A stretch of DNA of 64,000 nt from assembly GCA_003254905.1 (NCBI GenBank), contig QANU01076562.1:385625-449624 (forward strand), given 5' to 3'. Below are positions 34,271-46,544 of the stretch, piece after piece. The stretch's first letter is position 1. The number at the start of each line of letters is the position of its first letter. The notes beneath the pieces were generated by a model. That model saw only the letters and a program-made list of their open reading frames with translations. It was not told the origin of the DNA and did not search any database. The position numbers and the translations under genes were made by a program. Source of the DNA: Nissolia schottii. Taxonomy: Eukaryota; Streptophyta; Magnoliopsida; Fabales; Fabaceae.

Positions 34271-35220
34271 TGTTTGCTAACTGGGTGACAGTAACGTGCT
34301 AGAAATATGAACTTGATTTCTGTTCAGCTATTTTTCACTTGTAATTTCAATGATAAGAACAACAGAAAAATCTAATTCATAAAGCCTGCACCTTATTCTT
34401 CAGCTATGGATTTAGAACAGGGTAGGCGGAGCATTATATAGATTTAGAGCATTATATAGTTTTCTGTCTGTCAGGTTTGTAATTACCAAACTACAGAGAG
34501 TGAGAAGTGAACCAGTGCCTACTTGATTACTTACCAGATTGATACTATTGCTTTGTTTTGGTTTGTTTTAAGTTTTAACTGATAAGCCTTGCTTCATGTA
34601 GAACTTACAGATCACGATCATTTAAGGGTGGGCATTATTGTTGTCTTTAGCATAGGTCTCGCATTTTTGGCCATTGCTATGTCACATCTTGAATTATTTG
34701 TTGGAATTTGTGCATGGACTAACACAAATTCATGTCCCAATTTTAGTTGGATTCAGATGAATTGGGTGTCAAAATAATTTTATCATCAGGCAAATTGTTA
34801 TCAACATTGTTCATTAAATATTATTATTTTTAAGTACCTTATATATGAATCTTATTATAATAGATGACTTGGTTCATTAATTTATTGATAGAAGGAGAGG
34901 TTCTTCCCCTAACCCTATAAAAGGGTTGTGGCCCCATTGAAGCACCCTAGATAAGAGAAGGGGGCTTAGGAGAATTTTTCCTCTCCTGAGAAACCATTTG
35001 GTTCTATCTCTCACACTGATCTCCCATCCCTCCCTCAAGTCTTTCTCTCCTCCTGGCTCTCTTTTATCCTCTCTTTGACGTGTCTCTTGTTTGCGATTTG
35101 TTGTGTCTCGGGTAAGTTGAATTGGGCCGAGTTGAAATGAAAATAAAAACTCTAAACTCAACCCAATTCATTGTTTTGATCCGTTGACACTCTTATCATT
35201 CATCATTATGAGTAAATTAT
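34271..35220. other. 3' flank of the SRF gene; possible LTR fragment
   Basis: The first 250 bases are the likely 3' UTR. The block 34890-35170, with CCTATAAAAGGG at about 34912 followed by a C-rich transcribed-looking region and 'GTGTCTCGGGTAAG', resembles the promoter and R/U5 part of an LTR or a small tRNA-independent retroelement. Ends and target duplication could not be found, so this is tentative. Confidence 0.3.
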
Positions 35221-35229
35221 ATTTATCAC

Positions 35230-36865
35230 CCTTAGGTTTTACTTAAATAGTATTTAATTTTAAATTATAGTCAAAATGACATTTTATCCCATGTATTAGC
35301 ATTTACTCTCAAACTATCCCTATATTGAATAAAATAAAATAATATTCAGTAATAATAATTAATATTTATTATTAAATAATAATTTAATAAAATGAAATCT
35401 ACACTTCTATACTTACTAATAATAAAGAGGATTTAATAGGTAACTAGCTTTCGGTCTCTCCTCATTTTATTTAATAGTTTTTTTTTAGTTCCAAACCTAT
35501 AATTAGAAAAGATAAAAACTATCTTCACCCACTCATTAAGCCGCTATCATTTTCTTTCAATATTTTTTTATAAAAAAAACCTTATCACTTTTCATCTTTT
35601 ATTTCAATCACCACCTCTCATTCTATCTACAATGTATTTCTATTAATCTTTCACATTCCTTTTTTTTTTTACATTTTTATATTTGATGTTTTTGTTATAT
35701 CAACAACCCATTAAAAAAAATATTCAGATTGGCATACACGAAGTCGTGCCTACAACCCGTTAATTATAATAATATTAAAAGGGAAATAAATTTAAAGTAG
35801 TCATTTGCGAGTACTACTTCTTCTATTAAGAATTTTAAAAACTTTAAGCAAAATGGTTGTTCTTTTATTATTTATTTTTCTATCATTCTACTTGTCATTT
35901 TAGCGCCACAAAATCTTAACAAAACAAAATTTGTATTGCTACAATTTGTGAAGCAACAGACAAGATCAAACTCACCATTTCAATACCACAAACACTCAAC
36001 ACAAATTCATAACATGCATTGCAACCACTTCACATACACCAAAAAAATAGAAGCAACAAAAAATTTGAACACCATAAATAGAGGCAATAAGGGTATGTTT
36101 GGTAGGCCTGAAGTTTGATAGAATAAGATCTTATAAGATATGACTTGATAAGATAAAGTCTAATAATATAAGGCATGATAAATTTTTAATATTGTTCGGT
36201 ACTTGGAATGACATTATATAAGATATTGTATAATATATATATATATATATATTAACTTCTTCCCCATTTTACAAATAATTTTAATTATAAAAACATGTTT
36301 GATAAATAAAAAATATTATAAAATAATAAATTTTTATTAGTTAATTAAATATAAATATTAAATAAATTTTATCATTTAAATATTTATTAATAATAATTAG
36401 TTTACTATCTACCTTTGCTATTTTTTAGTATTTTAAATTTTAATTTATAAAATACTTCTTGTCTTAATTAATTAAAATTATATTTAATTAAATTAAACTA
36501 ATAGTATATAAAATGGGATTTAACATTACTTATCATTTTTTAAATTTTATTACGTTTATGATGTGTATATTATATGTAAGTATTTATTCATGTATTTTAA
36601 TAATTAATATTTTTAATATTACTTAATATTTATTTTTATATTAAATATCATTTTTTTAAAATAAACATTTATTAATAAATATTATTATTATTTTATTTTA
36701 TTAATTACTTAAACTATTATTTAATAATAACTCTTAATTATTAGAACTATATTTTATTTTATTTTATTTCATTTAGGATTAATTTGGGTTAAATGTTAAT
36801 AAATGGGATGAAATGTCATTTTGGCTATAGTTTGAAACTAGATGTTATTTAAGCAAATATCAAGA
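35230..36865. mobile_element. DNA transposon remnant with about 110-bp terminal inverted repeats
   Basis: The sequence at about 35235-35345 (containing ATAGTCAAAATGACATTTTATCCC) is the imperfect reverse complement of about 36750-36865 (containing GATGAAATGTCATTTTGGCTAT). The 1.4 kb between them is AT-rich without a usable frame and includes a (TA)n run at 36232-36253 and, near 36090, a 'GTATGTTTGGTAGGC' start that may be a further nested MITE. Non-autonomous; family unknown. Confidence 0.6.
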
Positions 36866-37029
36866 TGATGATGATGGTGGTGTTTCTCTAAAGATATTAA
36901 AATTACTCTCCATTTGTAAAACTATATCAAAAAATTTCAAAACAAAATATCACACTAATCTCTTTCTTAACACTCACCTCCCCAAAATTTTATGAAATTA
37001 CACCAAACCTCCTTTGAAATTTGATAAAA

Positions 37030-37425
37030 TTAAATCCTACTCTCCTGGGGGAGGGATTCCATGATCCCTCTTAGCAAATTAAGCAATCCCGGCTATAAAT
37101 TATAAAAGTGACTCATACTCATTTAAATTTATTTATTTAATATTGCAGTAGAACTCTTCAAAACTTTTTTATTCGCAAAACCTTTTGTTCCCTTACTTGT
37201 TGGGTTCTCTACCCCCATTTTCATCCTACTCGTCCTTCCTTCTTCATTCACAAATTTTTCGTATTTTAATAATCCCTATCAAAAAATAAAAGAGAGTACT
37301 TGTTGAATGTACAATTGTCCAACTTCACATCAAGTTCCATTTTTTTTTTAAGGAAAAAAAATCCTTGAGAACATGAAACTGTTGTTCTATTATTTATTAT
37401 TTTTTATTTTTTATTATTATCGTTG

Positions 37426-37475
<50 letters not shown>

Positions 37476-38140
37476 ACATGAAAGAACAATTTCTCTAGTG
37501 GAAACTTGATAATTGATTGGATTTGGCGGTGGCTATTAGGCTTAGCAAGAGCTTGTATAGATGTATGATAGGGTGTTGACAAGAGAAGATGTGTTTTGTG
37601 ACATCTTAGTAGCTTCCACTACATTTACCTTCACCTACTTGTGTTGTTGTTTGTTTATCTTTTAGGATATAGATGAGAAAATTGTCATAGGACATAACGT
37701 TCACATAGCTCTAGTAGAGATACATGAGAAGCTTACAATCTCAGACTACTATTAGTGGGAATATGAGGTTTCTAAATCACACATTGTTTCTATTGGACTT
37801 AACATTCACACGATTCCCTTTCTTTCCCATGGTGGTGGTGGCCACCCTTTCTTTTTTGAGTGTGCTTTACGTAGATATGAGATGGGAAGAAATGAGATAT
37901 GAGGAAAAGCATGATTGAAGAGTGGGATGAAAATGGCGGCAAAGGTGACAGTGAGAATTGAGCAAGAAAGAAAATAGGAGGTTTTACAAATATATGTGTT
38001 TTCAAGGGGTTTTACTGCAATATTAGATAACTGAATTTAAATGAGTATGAGTCACTTATATAATTTATAGTCAGTATCACTTAATGTGCTCAAAGAGAGA
38101 GACCATGGAATCCATCCTCTACTCTCCTCTAATTATTGAG
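37030..38140. mobile_element. Second inverted-repeat element, about 1.1 kb
   Basis: The left end (37035-37160, with GGGATTCCATGATCCC and TAAAAGTGACTCATACTCAT) pairs with the right end (37985-38135, with ATGAGTATGAGTCACTTATA and ACCATGGAATCCATCCT) in inverted orientation over roughly 130 bases. The inside carries a (TTA)n microsatellite at 37429-37474 and no gene. The element lies just downstream of the previous inverted-repeat element, so the region is a transposon cluster. Confidence 0.65.
37429..37474. repeat. (TTA)n microsatellite
   Basis: About fifteen uninterrupted TTA units, with a TTATTTATTATTTTTTA-type degenerate lead-in from 37385. Likely to vary in length between individuals. Confidence 0.9.
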
Positions 38141-39568
38141 GTAGTATTGATAGGATTTATCTATTACATTTACTTTTTCCTCTAGCCACCTCTACCTCTA
38201 CTTCCTTCCTCTCATCTCCACCAAATGAGAAAATTGCATGGATACTCAAAGATGAAAAAATTGTCACCCAAACAACTCAAACAAGCAACTCAAGTGGAGT
38301 CGGGTGTAGTCTCATTAAAACTCGTGAAAGGTTTAGTGTAATTTCATTAATTCTTGAAGAAAAATGTTAAAAAGAAACTGTCAATGTAATGTATTTTTCT
38401 TAAGACAATTTTTTAAATAAAGAAGGAGTTGAATGTAATTTTATTGAGTCTCGACAAAAATTAATATAATTATAATTAGAGCAATGATATATCTTCTTAC
38501 TAAGTCATTTACTAATTTTTCTAACAACTCAAATAAATGACACTTAATATTTTTGAGCATAAAATAATAATAAAAATTATCAAATGTTATTGATTAGAGT
38601 TAGAGTGAGTAGAAAGACATGGCAAGAGAATAAAACCTTTCTCTTATAATTACAGACTTTTTTTTTTTATCCTTAGTTATATAAAATTTGATAAATGTTT
38701 CCGAAATACGTAATTGAGGAAACAAGAAAAGAAAAATAAAATTGGGGGCAGCTCTTGAGCAAAACTGTGTAAAGGGTTCCAGTAGCTCTCAACCCCTACC
38801 TTGTTTCTCACACTCACAGGTACAATTCTCCATCGTTGTTTAGTTTGAATTTTCTTCTCCAATATCCCATCCCTATCATAGCATAGCTTAGGTTAGCTTG
38901 TTTGAGCATCTTTTTAGGGTTTTCAATCTGATTTTACATTTTGTGTTTCTCATGTTTCTGTATTGGTTCCCGATCTGAATTTTTTATTCTTTAACTCGTT
39001 TCGATTATTACAATTATTTCGACGCTTCTTCGTTCTTTCCTTCTCGTTTTTTATTTTTCCATGTTTGTCCGTTTCATGCTTATCGTTGGGTCTTACTGTG
39101 TGGAATCGGTTTCGGCGATTTCAACTTGTTAATATCAATACCACCACTCTTTCCAGCAAGAGATAATTATATTACGTGTTTTTTTCTTTTTTTCAATGCA
39201 AGAAAAAATTGAGATGGTGTTGAATGTGGGAATTGTGGAAAATTTTCAATCGTCAACGGTTCCACGGTGATAAAGTATATTCCTTTGAAAAAAAATATTA
39301 ACGTTGTCAAGATTTTGATATTTAGCCTTATTTATTTGGAATTTCATTTTCTCTTTTGGAATGGATTCCTATAAAAAAAAATGATATTGTTGGAAGATAC
39401 AATGTGGTTTCCCTGTTCTGTTTGAGTGGTGAATGCGTGTTGTGTAGGATGTTTTGTTAGTTAACTTCATCTTCTAACATTCAGTATTAGTAGTATAGTG
39501 TGATCATCGATCAAAGATTTATCTTTCTTTATTCATTTGGAAATTTTTGTTTGTTGTAGACGAAAGCC
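38141..39568. other. Promoter and leader region of the OEP16-3-like gene
   Basis: A probable non-coding first exon lies near 38745-38900 (TC-rich), and the leader intron ends at TTGTTGTAG just before ACGAAAGCCATGG at about 39560. No other gene is seen; the 67-codon frame at 38963-39166 lies in the leader intron and looks like chance. Confidence 0.4.
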
Positions 39569-42050
39569 ATGGACCCTGCTGCAGAACGTAGGTACTTGGA
39601 GGACGATGATTCATCGCTGATGAAAACTATTAAGGGTGCAACAACTGGTTTTGTTGCTGGCACTATATGGGGAACTGTTGTTGCCACCTGGAATGATGTT
39701 CCTCGTGTTGAGAGAAGTGTTGCTCTTCCAGGGCTCATGAGAACATTGAAAATGATGGGCAACTATGGGATGACCTTTGCTGCCATTGGAGGAGTCTACA
39801 TTGGTGTGGAACAGTTGGTGCAGAACTACAGAGTGAAGAGGGATTTTGTCAATGGTGCCGTGGGTGGATTTGTTGCGGGTGCAACTATTCTGGGTTACAA
39901 AGGTGTCCCTTTCTTCTAATGAATATTTATGACCAATAATTTGCATATGTTGATATCTATATTTTGAAATCTCACTACTGGTACTGGGCGAATGATTTGT
40001 TGTTGATAACGGTGACCAAAAGTCAATCAGTGCTTTGATTTTTTTTCCCATATAATCTAATTTAGACATGATAGTGGCAATGCATCATATGTGCAAACAC
40101 TTGATCCAGTTTCTTTTGAAAATTAGTGTATGTGAATGTTGTGCGCCCCCCCCCCCCCAAAAAAACCGCCAAAATCTTTTTGATTTGATTATGTTATTGT
40201 GCTAAGTGGACATGACCTTGATGTCTGCCAAGGAAGCCAGTCTGTCATTATTCTCGCTTGCTAACAAGAAAAGATATTGTCTCTCTGTGTGTTTATTTGT
40301 GTATGAGGGTTTTTGGGACCAACCTTTTCTTCCACATTACTTATGTTGATTCTGGAAGTCATAGAAAACTTGTTGATTTTATGGCAAACTGACATTTATT
40401 GGCATTTTTGTGTGCTGTCTCAGGGATCCTTCTATTTAGAGGTTCCCCTCCACGCTATCAACTGTTTTCTGCTTTTATTTCTATATCTATATACACTTAT
40501 GCAGCAAGTTTCTTCAATCATTCATGTAAAGCAGGCCTATATTGTGTAATGAGTTTGTTGCATTGGAGTTTGCTGGCTCATTGAATTATTATTTTTTCAA
40601 CGATACGTGCCTGAAATCTTCAAAGGGATGATCTGAGTGATAGATGGTTCTGACTACCGCTCATCATTTTTTCTTGGCTACTGACTTGATTTTGTATTGA
40701 ATATTTAATAATTATGTAATCAAACTAATTTTTTCATGATTACATTCCTATTTACTCTCGAAGAAGTGGGATATCTTCAAATGTCTGTTATTGATCTCAA
40801 GACTTGGTGGAAATCCTTTTACTTAAAGTTCTATCCAGCATAATCAAAGGTGCTATGGTGAGGTGCTGCAAGGCCTAAGCGCCATACACTCGTTCTGGTG
40901 CTGCTTCTTCAATGAGGCAAGCGCTTTTGCCGCCTTATTGGCACTTTTAACATTTTGTTTAGGTGCTTGTCTGGGGTAGTCTTAGGCAAGACATTTTTTT
41001 TAAGACTAGGTTTATGGAATTAGTATGGCTAAGTTAAAAGCCAAGACTAATTGAAGTCACTTCCTAGTGTTGAAGGGGCTGATTCAGAAATAGAATAAAG
41101 ATGTTGTAGAAGAATATAAATCCAATGAAAGAAGAGATGAAAGTGATGCAAGACAACTGTGAAACTGTATCTGATGATGATTCAATGGATGCGCTCCTAG
41201 ACTGATTTTCATTTCCTCTGGTGAACTTGAGGAATTCTAGGAATTTTAGGGATGTCATATATCTATTTTGGTTATGAGTTGTAGCCTTTGAAGCTTATCA
41301 ACTTATTAGCATGCTTTACTAAGGATTTAAGTTTTGATTGTCACTATGAAGTGTTTGATTTATATGATAAAGGTATGATAATAGTACATATTTCACTGTT
41401 TCTTAACTTCTTTCTCTAGTGAGGTGTGCGCCCTTTAGTGCCTCTTGTCCCAAGGCATTGTATGCCCCTAGATCCTTAGGGATGCTTTTCTCCTTTGACT
41501 ACCTTGGTTTTGAATACTTTTGTACTTATGTTTCTCTAAATTTTATTTGTTTCATTTTCTTTGGAGTCTCTCCATTTTTGTGCAATCGTGCATGTTTAAG
41601 GGCCCATTTCAATTTCTTTGATCCTGATTAACTATTTTGTACATTGAGTTCCCAGATTTTGCATCTGTTGCATTTTTGCTTGTTGAGAACCACATTGGCT
41701 CTAATTTAAACATGCTTCCAAAGACAATGTTCAACCCTTCTTGTCGGCTTATGATTTATAACCTTAAGAAGTGTTTAGTTACCTTTCTGGAATTTATACT
41801 GATTACCAAACCAAGGCTACATACTTCATAATCCAAAAACATGGATCTAACTGTTCTTTAACTAGCTTTGTGTGCTGTCCCTTCTATTGTAGGAAGGAGC
41901 ATCAAAACTGCACTTCATGCTGGAGCAGCATTGGGCCTAACCTCTGCATATATTGATTACTTTGATCAGAGACTAAAACATGATGATCATGTGGAGTACG
42001 CTGCTTACACCACAAAGAAAAGACCCAGTGCTGAATCTTCTGATGCATAA
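39569..42050 (+). CDS. OEP163: Outer envelope pore protein 16-3-like (Tim17/Tim22/Tim23 family)
   Basis: Two coding exons, 39569-39902 and 41893-42050, join in frame (GYK|GRSIKTALHAGAA) to give 163 residues, close to the family's usual 160. The start MDPAAERRYLEDDDSSLMKTIKG and the core (IKGATTGFVAGTIWGT, PGLMRTLKMMGNYGMTFAAIGGVYIGVEQLVQNYR, GAVGGFVAGATILGYKG) show the four hydrophobic, Gly-rich helices of the Tim17/22/23 superfamily. Arabidopsis OEP16-3 (At2g42210, from memory) is found in mitochondria and reported in complex I. If the 1.99-kb intron is retained, translation ends after GYKGVPFF at 39919, giving 116 residues that lack the last helix; this is a prediction only. The start context is CCATGG. 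The intron holds a 13-base C run at 40146-40158. Gene order with STR9 and TBCCD1 supports orthology. Confidence 0.9.
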
Positions 42051-43938
42051 TTATTTATCAATGCGCCTTTATGACCAAAGGCATTTTCAAGTTGATAGGA
42101 GAGAGTGGATCACTCTTTGTTAGCCAGTTGTTTGTTTTCTGAGTTGGAATTCCATACTTGGCTGTCTTTCTGCATTGTTTCTTTTATAAAGTTACTGGTG
42201 CTGAACTGATCAAATTCCAATAAATGTGCTATTATGTGTTAATCTGAATTAAATTTCTTTGCTTGAATACTGCACATGAAGCTGAAACATGTTGCAGTCA
42301 TCGATCATGATCACGTCTTTTGCCTTCCAAGATACGAAGCAGTAAAAAATGCTGTGAATTTTGAGACCAGGGGCTGTAGTTGAATCATTGATCAAATTCT
42401 CTGGCCTTACTAGTTTGTGCATGAACAGATGATGAATTTTTATGTTATTCTTTTTGGGGAACATCTAATATATAGAGAAATATGTTCCAGGTTTAGCTTT
42501 GAATAAGGGGTTGCTTGAATAGTTTATTGGATCCGTTGTTTCTATTGAAGAAGGGGGTTGTTTGCATAGTTTTTATATTAAAAATAAATGCTTTCTTTAA
42601 AATTAGTGCTGTGTACTCAAGTAGGTTTAAATTTCTTTCTGATGTTTTCACTAATGTATTTTCGAGGTTTGTTCTTTTGAGAGGACATTGTTGTCATGAC
42701 TCTTAAGCTTCTTTACTCAAAATATTAAGCTATGTTAAAAAAATTTCTATTTTTATTTTCAATTGATATGTTTTTACTATTAATTATTAATATTAAAATG
42801 TTATAATATTTTTATTTTTATTTGATTCTTATTTTTCAAGTTTTTGTGATTTTTTTTTGAAAGTTTGTAAATAGAAATAGGTGAATTTTGGTGGTCTATA
42901 TCTGTTAATGTTTTTGGATTTTATATACTTGTTCATGTCTATGTACTTCATAGTTATGTCATGTGCATGCTCTGTTTAAGGACGGCAAATGTAGGAGAGA
43001 AGAAAAATCATTCAATTTTGTTGGCTATATAGCATCTAAAACGGCTATTTCAGATTTTTTATTTTTTGTGCTATTTAACAATTACTTGCTAGTTACTCAC
43101 CGTGGTGGGATGTTATATTGGTTGAAGTTTGAGGTTACTTGCTATTTTCTTAAATTTTGAGGATGGGAATGCTATTTGTCTTAAAATTTGTCATCAATTT
43201 GGTCCTCCTTTATTTCAATAAGTAATTTGATTGCTAGATTAAGTTGATACACAGTTATCTCACCACTCTTCAGTTTTATTTTTGAATTCTCTCTCCTCCG
43301 TTTCATTTCATCCAATTTTCAAGCAATTTATTTCACATGTTTGTCCGAACATAATGTCTTGCGAAAAGTGTCGTACTATGTAACACCACTCAAATAAAAA
43401 TTTCATTACTAAATTGGTTGTTTAGCATGGTAAGTATTGTTTTTCATTTTAATTAGTGCATTCTAATTAAATCCTAAACATATTACCAAATTATATGAAT
43501 ATACAATAAGCAAAAGTAGAATAAAGAAAACTAGTGAGTATTAGTAATTAGTAACTATTGTAAATACTCAGTTTGGTCTTAACATGTTCATGTTCATTAA
43601 TTTGGTCTTTTTCACACTAAACCCTCACCGGTTTACCATTAATTTGAATTTTGCTTCCATTTTTTTTTATGGGATACTTCCAAAAAAATATTTATTCAAC
43701 ATAAAATCCAAGTTGAGACAACAGTCGTAGTCAAAGGATAACAGCCAAATCCACTCAAAGAAAAACAAAAAAAAAGCTAGGGTCTTGAGTAAAAAAAAAC
43801 ACTACTACAATAATTGCCAACAGAATAGTGGCACGGAACACCTATGTTTGAGGAGAATAAGCATAAAAAACTAATTTCTGGACAATTTTGGTTGGTGATG
43901 CGCCTCTATCAACTTGAAGCATGAGGAGAATTCAGCTT
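42051..43938. other. Intergenic between converging genes
   Basis: The OEP16-3-like 3' UTR occupies the first 200-300 bases, and the 3' UTR of the convergent PATRONUS-like gene the last part. The middle has no gene. A block near 43675-43800 resembles decayed retroelement sequence but is unassigned. Confidence 0.4.
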
Positions 43939-45681
43939 TTAAACAATCTTGGTTGGTGAATCAATCAACTTGAGATTGACCGCAAAGTCGTCCCACATTG
44001 TATAGCAATTTGATGACTTCTGAGTATCACGGTGTTCAGGAGAGTCAGGCTGAGCAAATAGAGGCACTTCAAGCATATGCTCTGGTACCTCCTCCAATTC
44101 CAGGTGTGGGCTCTCAGACTGAGAAAAGTGCAGGCATGTAGTTAGAAAGACAAAACAGGAAGAGAAAGATGGAATTACAAACAAACCTTCATTTTACAAA
44201 TTGCAGGAAGTTCATAGGAAATTGTCAAGTCATTGTCCGAATCTGATCAAATTATAAAATCAAAAGAATAAGTAAACCAATTTCCAGCTAAAACTCACAA
44301 TAAAAAGTATGTAGAACAAGGCAAAGGTTTTGATGCGCCAGCTAATTATGGTGCATGATGCACTAGGTAGAATAAGGTGGTCCTCTTGTGTTTAGCAACA
44401 CCGCAAAAATGTGGTTAAACGTGTTTCTTTTGAAGTGTGGGCAAGTACATTCCAATTTTGCCCCTCATTATTCATTCTATTTTCTTCGCACGACCCTAAA
44501 CCATAACTACACTAAAATTTGGGGTTTTTTCCACCATACATTGTTGAAGCCCATCACGTCGTTGCCGTTTTGGAATTATCGCGTCGCCACCATTTTAGAG
44601 CCGTCATGCTGCGTGGTTCCAGATTTGCTGCACCACCGCTATTCAAATCCACCGTGCCACCCCGATTTCAGATCCAATGCGGCGGTAGATCTCACCTTCT
44701 CATGCCTCGTTGTCTTCTAACATCACCTCTTCTGCCTCTAGCTCAATGATGGATTGACGGTTGTTGTGGTGGTTGTAAGTAAGAAAGGTTGGGCAAAGAG
44801 GGACAAAGATGGAAGTGGGACAGAGGCAGAGAGGTAAGAGACGGAGAAGAAAGGGACTAAACATGTGTAAGTGTACTGTGGATCGCCTCTTTTCTTGGTT
44901 CATCGTGCACCATAATTAGCCCAGTGCATCAAAGCCTACGTCTGTAAAACAATTACCATTCTCCAAAGTCCAACAGTTATTGAAAAACTATGAACCGAAG
45001 AATAAAGTAACCCAAATTACAGTCCACCAAGTGCACAATAAGAAAAAATATGAACACAATAATTACCATTCTCAAGTCCAATGGTCTTCAGAAAATGATG
45101 CACATCCATAGCTCCAAACTGTGATTTGAGACACTCTTGATGATTATGCAGGAATCCCTCTTCAGCAATTGCAATAGGATCAAATGGTTCCTCTCTCAAA
45201 GAGCTTGGCTTCAGGCTGTTCTTAGGAATGTGTGGCTTCACAGAGTTTGAAATGTCAGAAAGCGCCTTCCTGCTACCGGTGCGTGATTTGTCAGAAGCTT
45301 TGTTGGCAGTTGTCCTGCTCTCAAGGTTTCTTGCCTTAGAAGAAACAGCAGCTTCATCATTCATAACAGTAGTGAGGTTCTGAGACTTAAGCTGTTTGGA
45401 GGGCTTTAATGAACCACCAAGGGCTTGGTTTATGGGCTTCCCAGTGTTGGATAGATCACCAAGGGGTTTTCTTCCACCAGCCCTTGTTTTCCTCTGTCCG
45501 ATTAAATCTCCCTTACCAGAAAGGGTTCCTGCCCCTGCAACAACATCAAGAATTACCCTAAAATAGGTAAGCACCAATAAATTATGATGAAATTGAAAAC
45601 ATGTTTGAAATAATAACAATTACCACTGATGTGAGAATTGAGGTTTGGATGTTGAAACAACCGACCAGTTCGTGCTGCCAT
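43939..45681 (-). CDS. PATRONUS-like securin (mitotic/meiotic cohesion protector)
   Basis: Minus-strand exons 45681-45624, 45534-45067, 44242-44187 and 44118-43939 join in frame to give 253 residues. The start is MAARTGRLFQHPNLNSHISG. Two RKPLGDLSN/RKALSDISN-like blocks, each embedding a destruction-box-type RxxL or related signal, lie in exon 2 at about residues 36 and 120, followed by KPSSLREEPFDPIAIAEEGF and the acidic EEVPEHMLEVPLF and ending in WDDFAVNLKLIDSPTKIV. PATRONUS proteins are plant securins: they bind and restrain separase until the anaphase-promoting complex destroys them, protecting centromeric cohesin in meiosis II and mitosis. The protein is basic in the N-terminal half and acidic in the C-terminal half, as expected. 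Homology is by motif layout, so confidence is moderate. The intron between exons 2 and 3 contains a MITE. 45.7-46.3 kb is the likely leader and promoter. Confidence 0.72.
44326..44937. mobile_element. MITE inside an intron of the PATRONUS-like gene
   Basis: The ends are inverted repeats of about 60 bases: left GATGCGCCAGCTAATTATGG with GTGCATGATG, right GTGCACCATAATTAGC with CCAGTGCATC. The inside is GC-richer than the neighbours (44540-44760, with GCCGTTTTGG and CCACCGTGCC) and carries short chance frames. It lies entirely between exons 2 and 3, so splicing need not be affected. The class is uncertain; a clear target duplication was not found. Confidence 0.7.
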
Positions 45682-46540
45682 TGTGTTAATGTGCCCAATA
45701 TTCAATTCAACTTCCTGCATAAGCCATCTTAATAAATAAATAAATTACATGATTACATCTAATCATATCTTCATCTCATCTCTTATCTCTTGTTCTAAGG
45801 AAAACGAGAAAGAATTTCTAAAATCAACAAAAACCTCTAAACCATTATTTGACACCAAATATGTACTATTTCTTCCATCTTATTTAACTGGAAAATAAAA
45901 TAAAATAAATATCAGGTTTAGAACCCACAAAAAATCCCTAGGATTTGCAAATAAGTGTCGCTAACCTCCTTAACGCAAAATTTCCCATATATCATTGACC
46001 TAAAAGAAAGAGAAGGCTCTTTCTTCCTCTGATTCATCATGGCGAAGAAGAAGCATAACATGCACAATCAATTGAATCTGAACGAACCCATACAACCCTA
46101 AAATCATCTTCACCCAAAATTTTAAAAAAAAAAAACCCTTTTTTTCCCTTCAAAATCCCACCACATTTGCTCGGTCGATTGAGGAACTCAAAAGAAGAAA
46201 GGAAAACTTACAAAGTACTACTGAGAAAAGAACACTTGGCACTTGAGGTCTTGAGTGTTTGGATTTTCTTACGCTTCTGAATGATTTTGTTCGTTCGTTT
46301 CTTGGATGAAATTTTGCAAAGAAGGTTTTCAAGCACGCGGGTGCGCCTTTATATGAATGAACGCAAGGGGATTTCAACGGTAACTTGAACGCTTTTACAT
46401 TATTGTCCCTTGTACTGTCAATAAGGGAAAAAAAACTTTTAATTTTTTTAGGTAAAATTTGTCCATCTAAACTTTTAAAGTCGGACAATTTCGTAAGTGG
46501 TTGATGATGTGACACTTGATGGAGCAGAGGTAAAAATTAA
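45682..46540. other. Leader and promoter of the PATRONUS-like gene
   Basis: The minus-strand leader extends from 45682 upward and includes an intron, with an acceptor close to 45720. No other gene is visible; the 121-codon minus frame at 46150-46515 has no recognised similarity and probably lies in the leader or promoter. Confidence 0.35.
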
Positions 46541-46544
46541 ACCC

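Noticed and set aside
34890-35170. A complete LTR retrotransposon or SINE
   Set aside because: The TATA and leader-like pattern is suggestive, but no termini or target duplication could be placed, so it is described only as a possible fragment.
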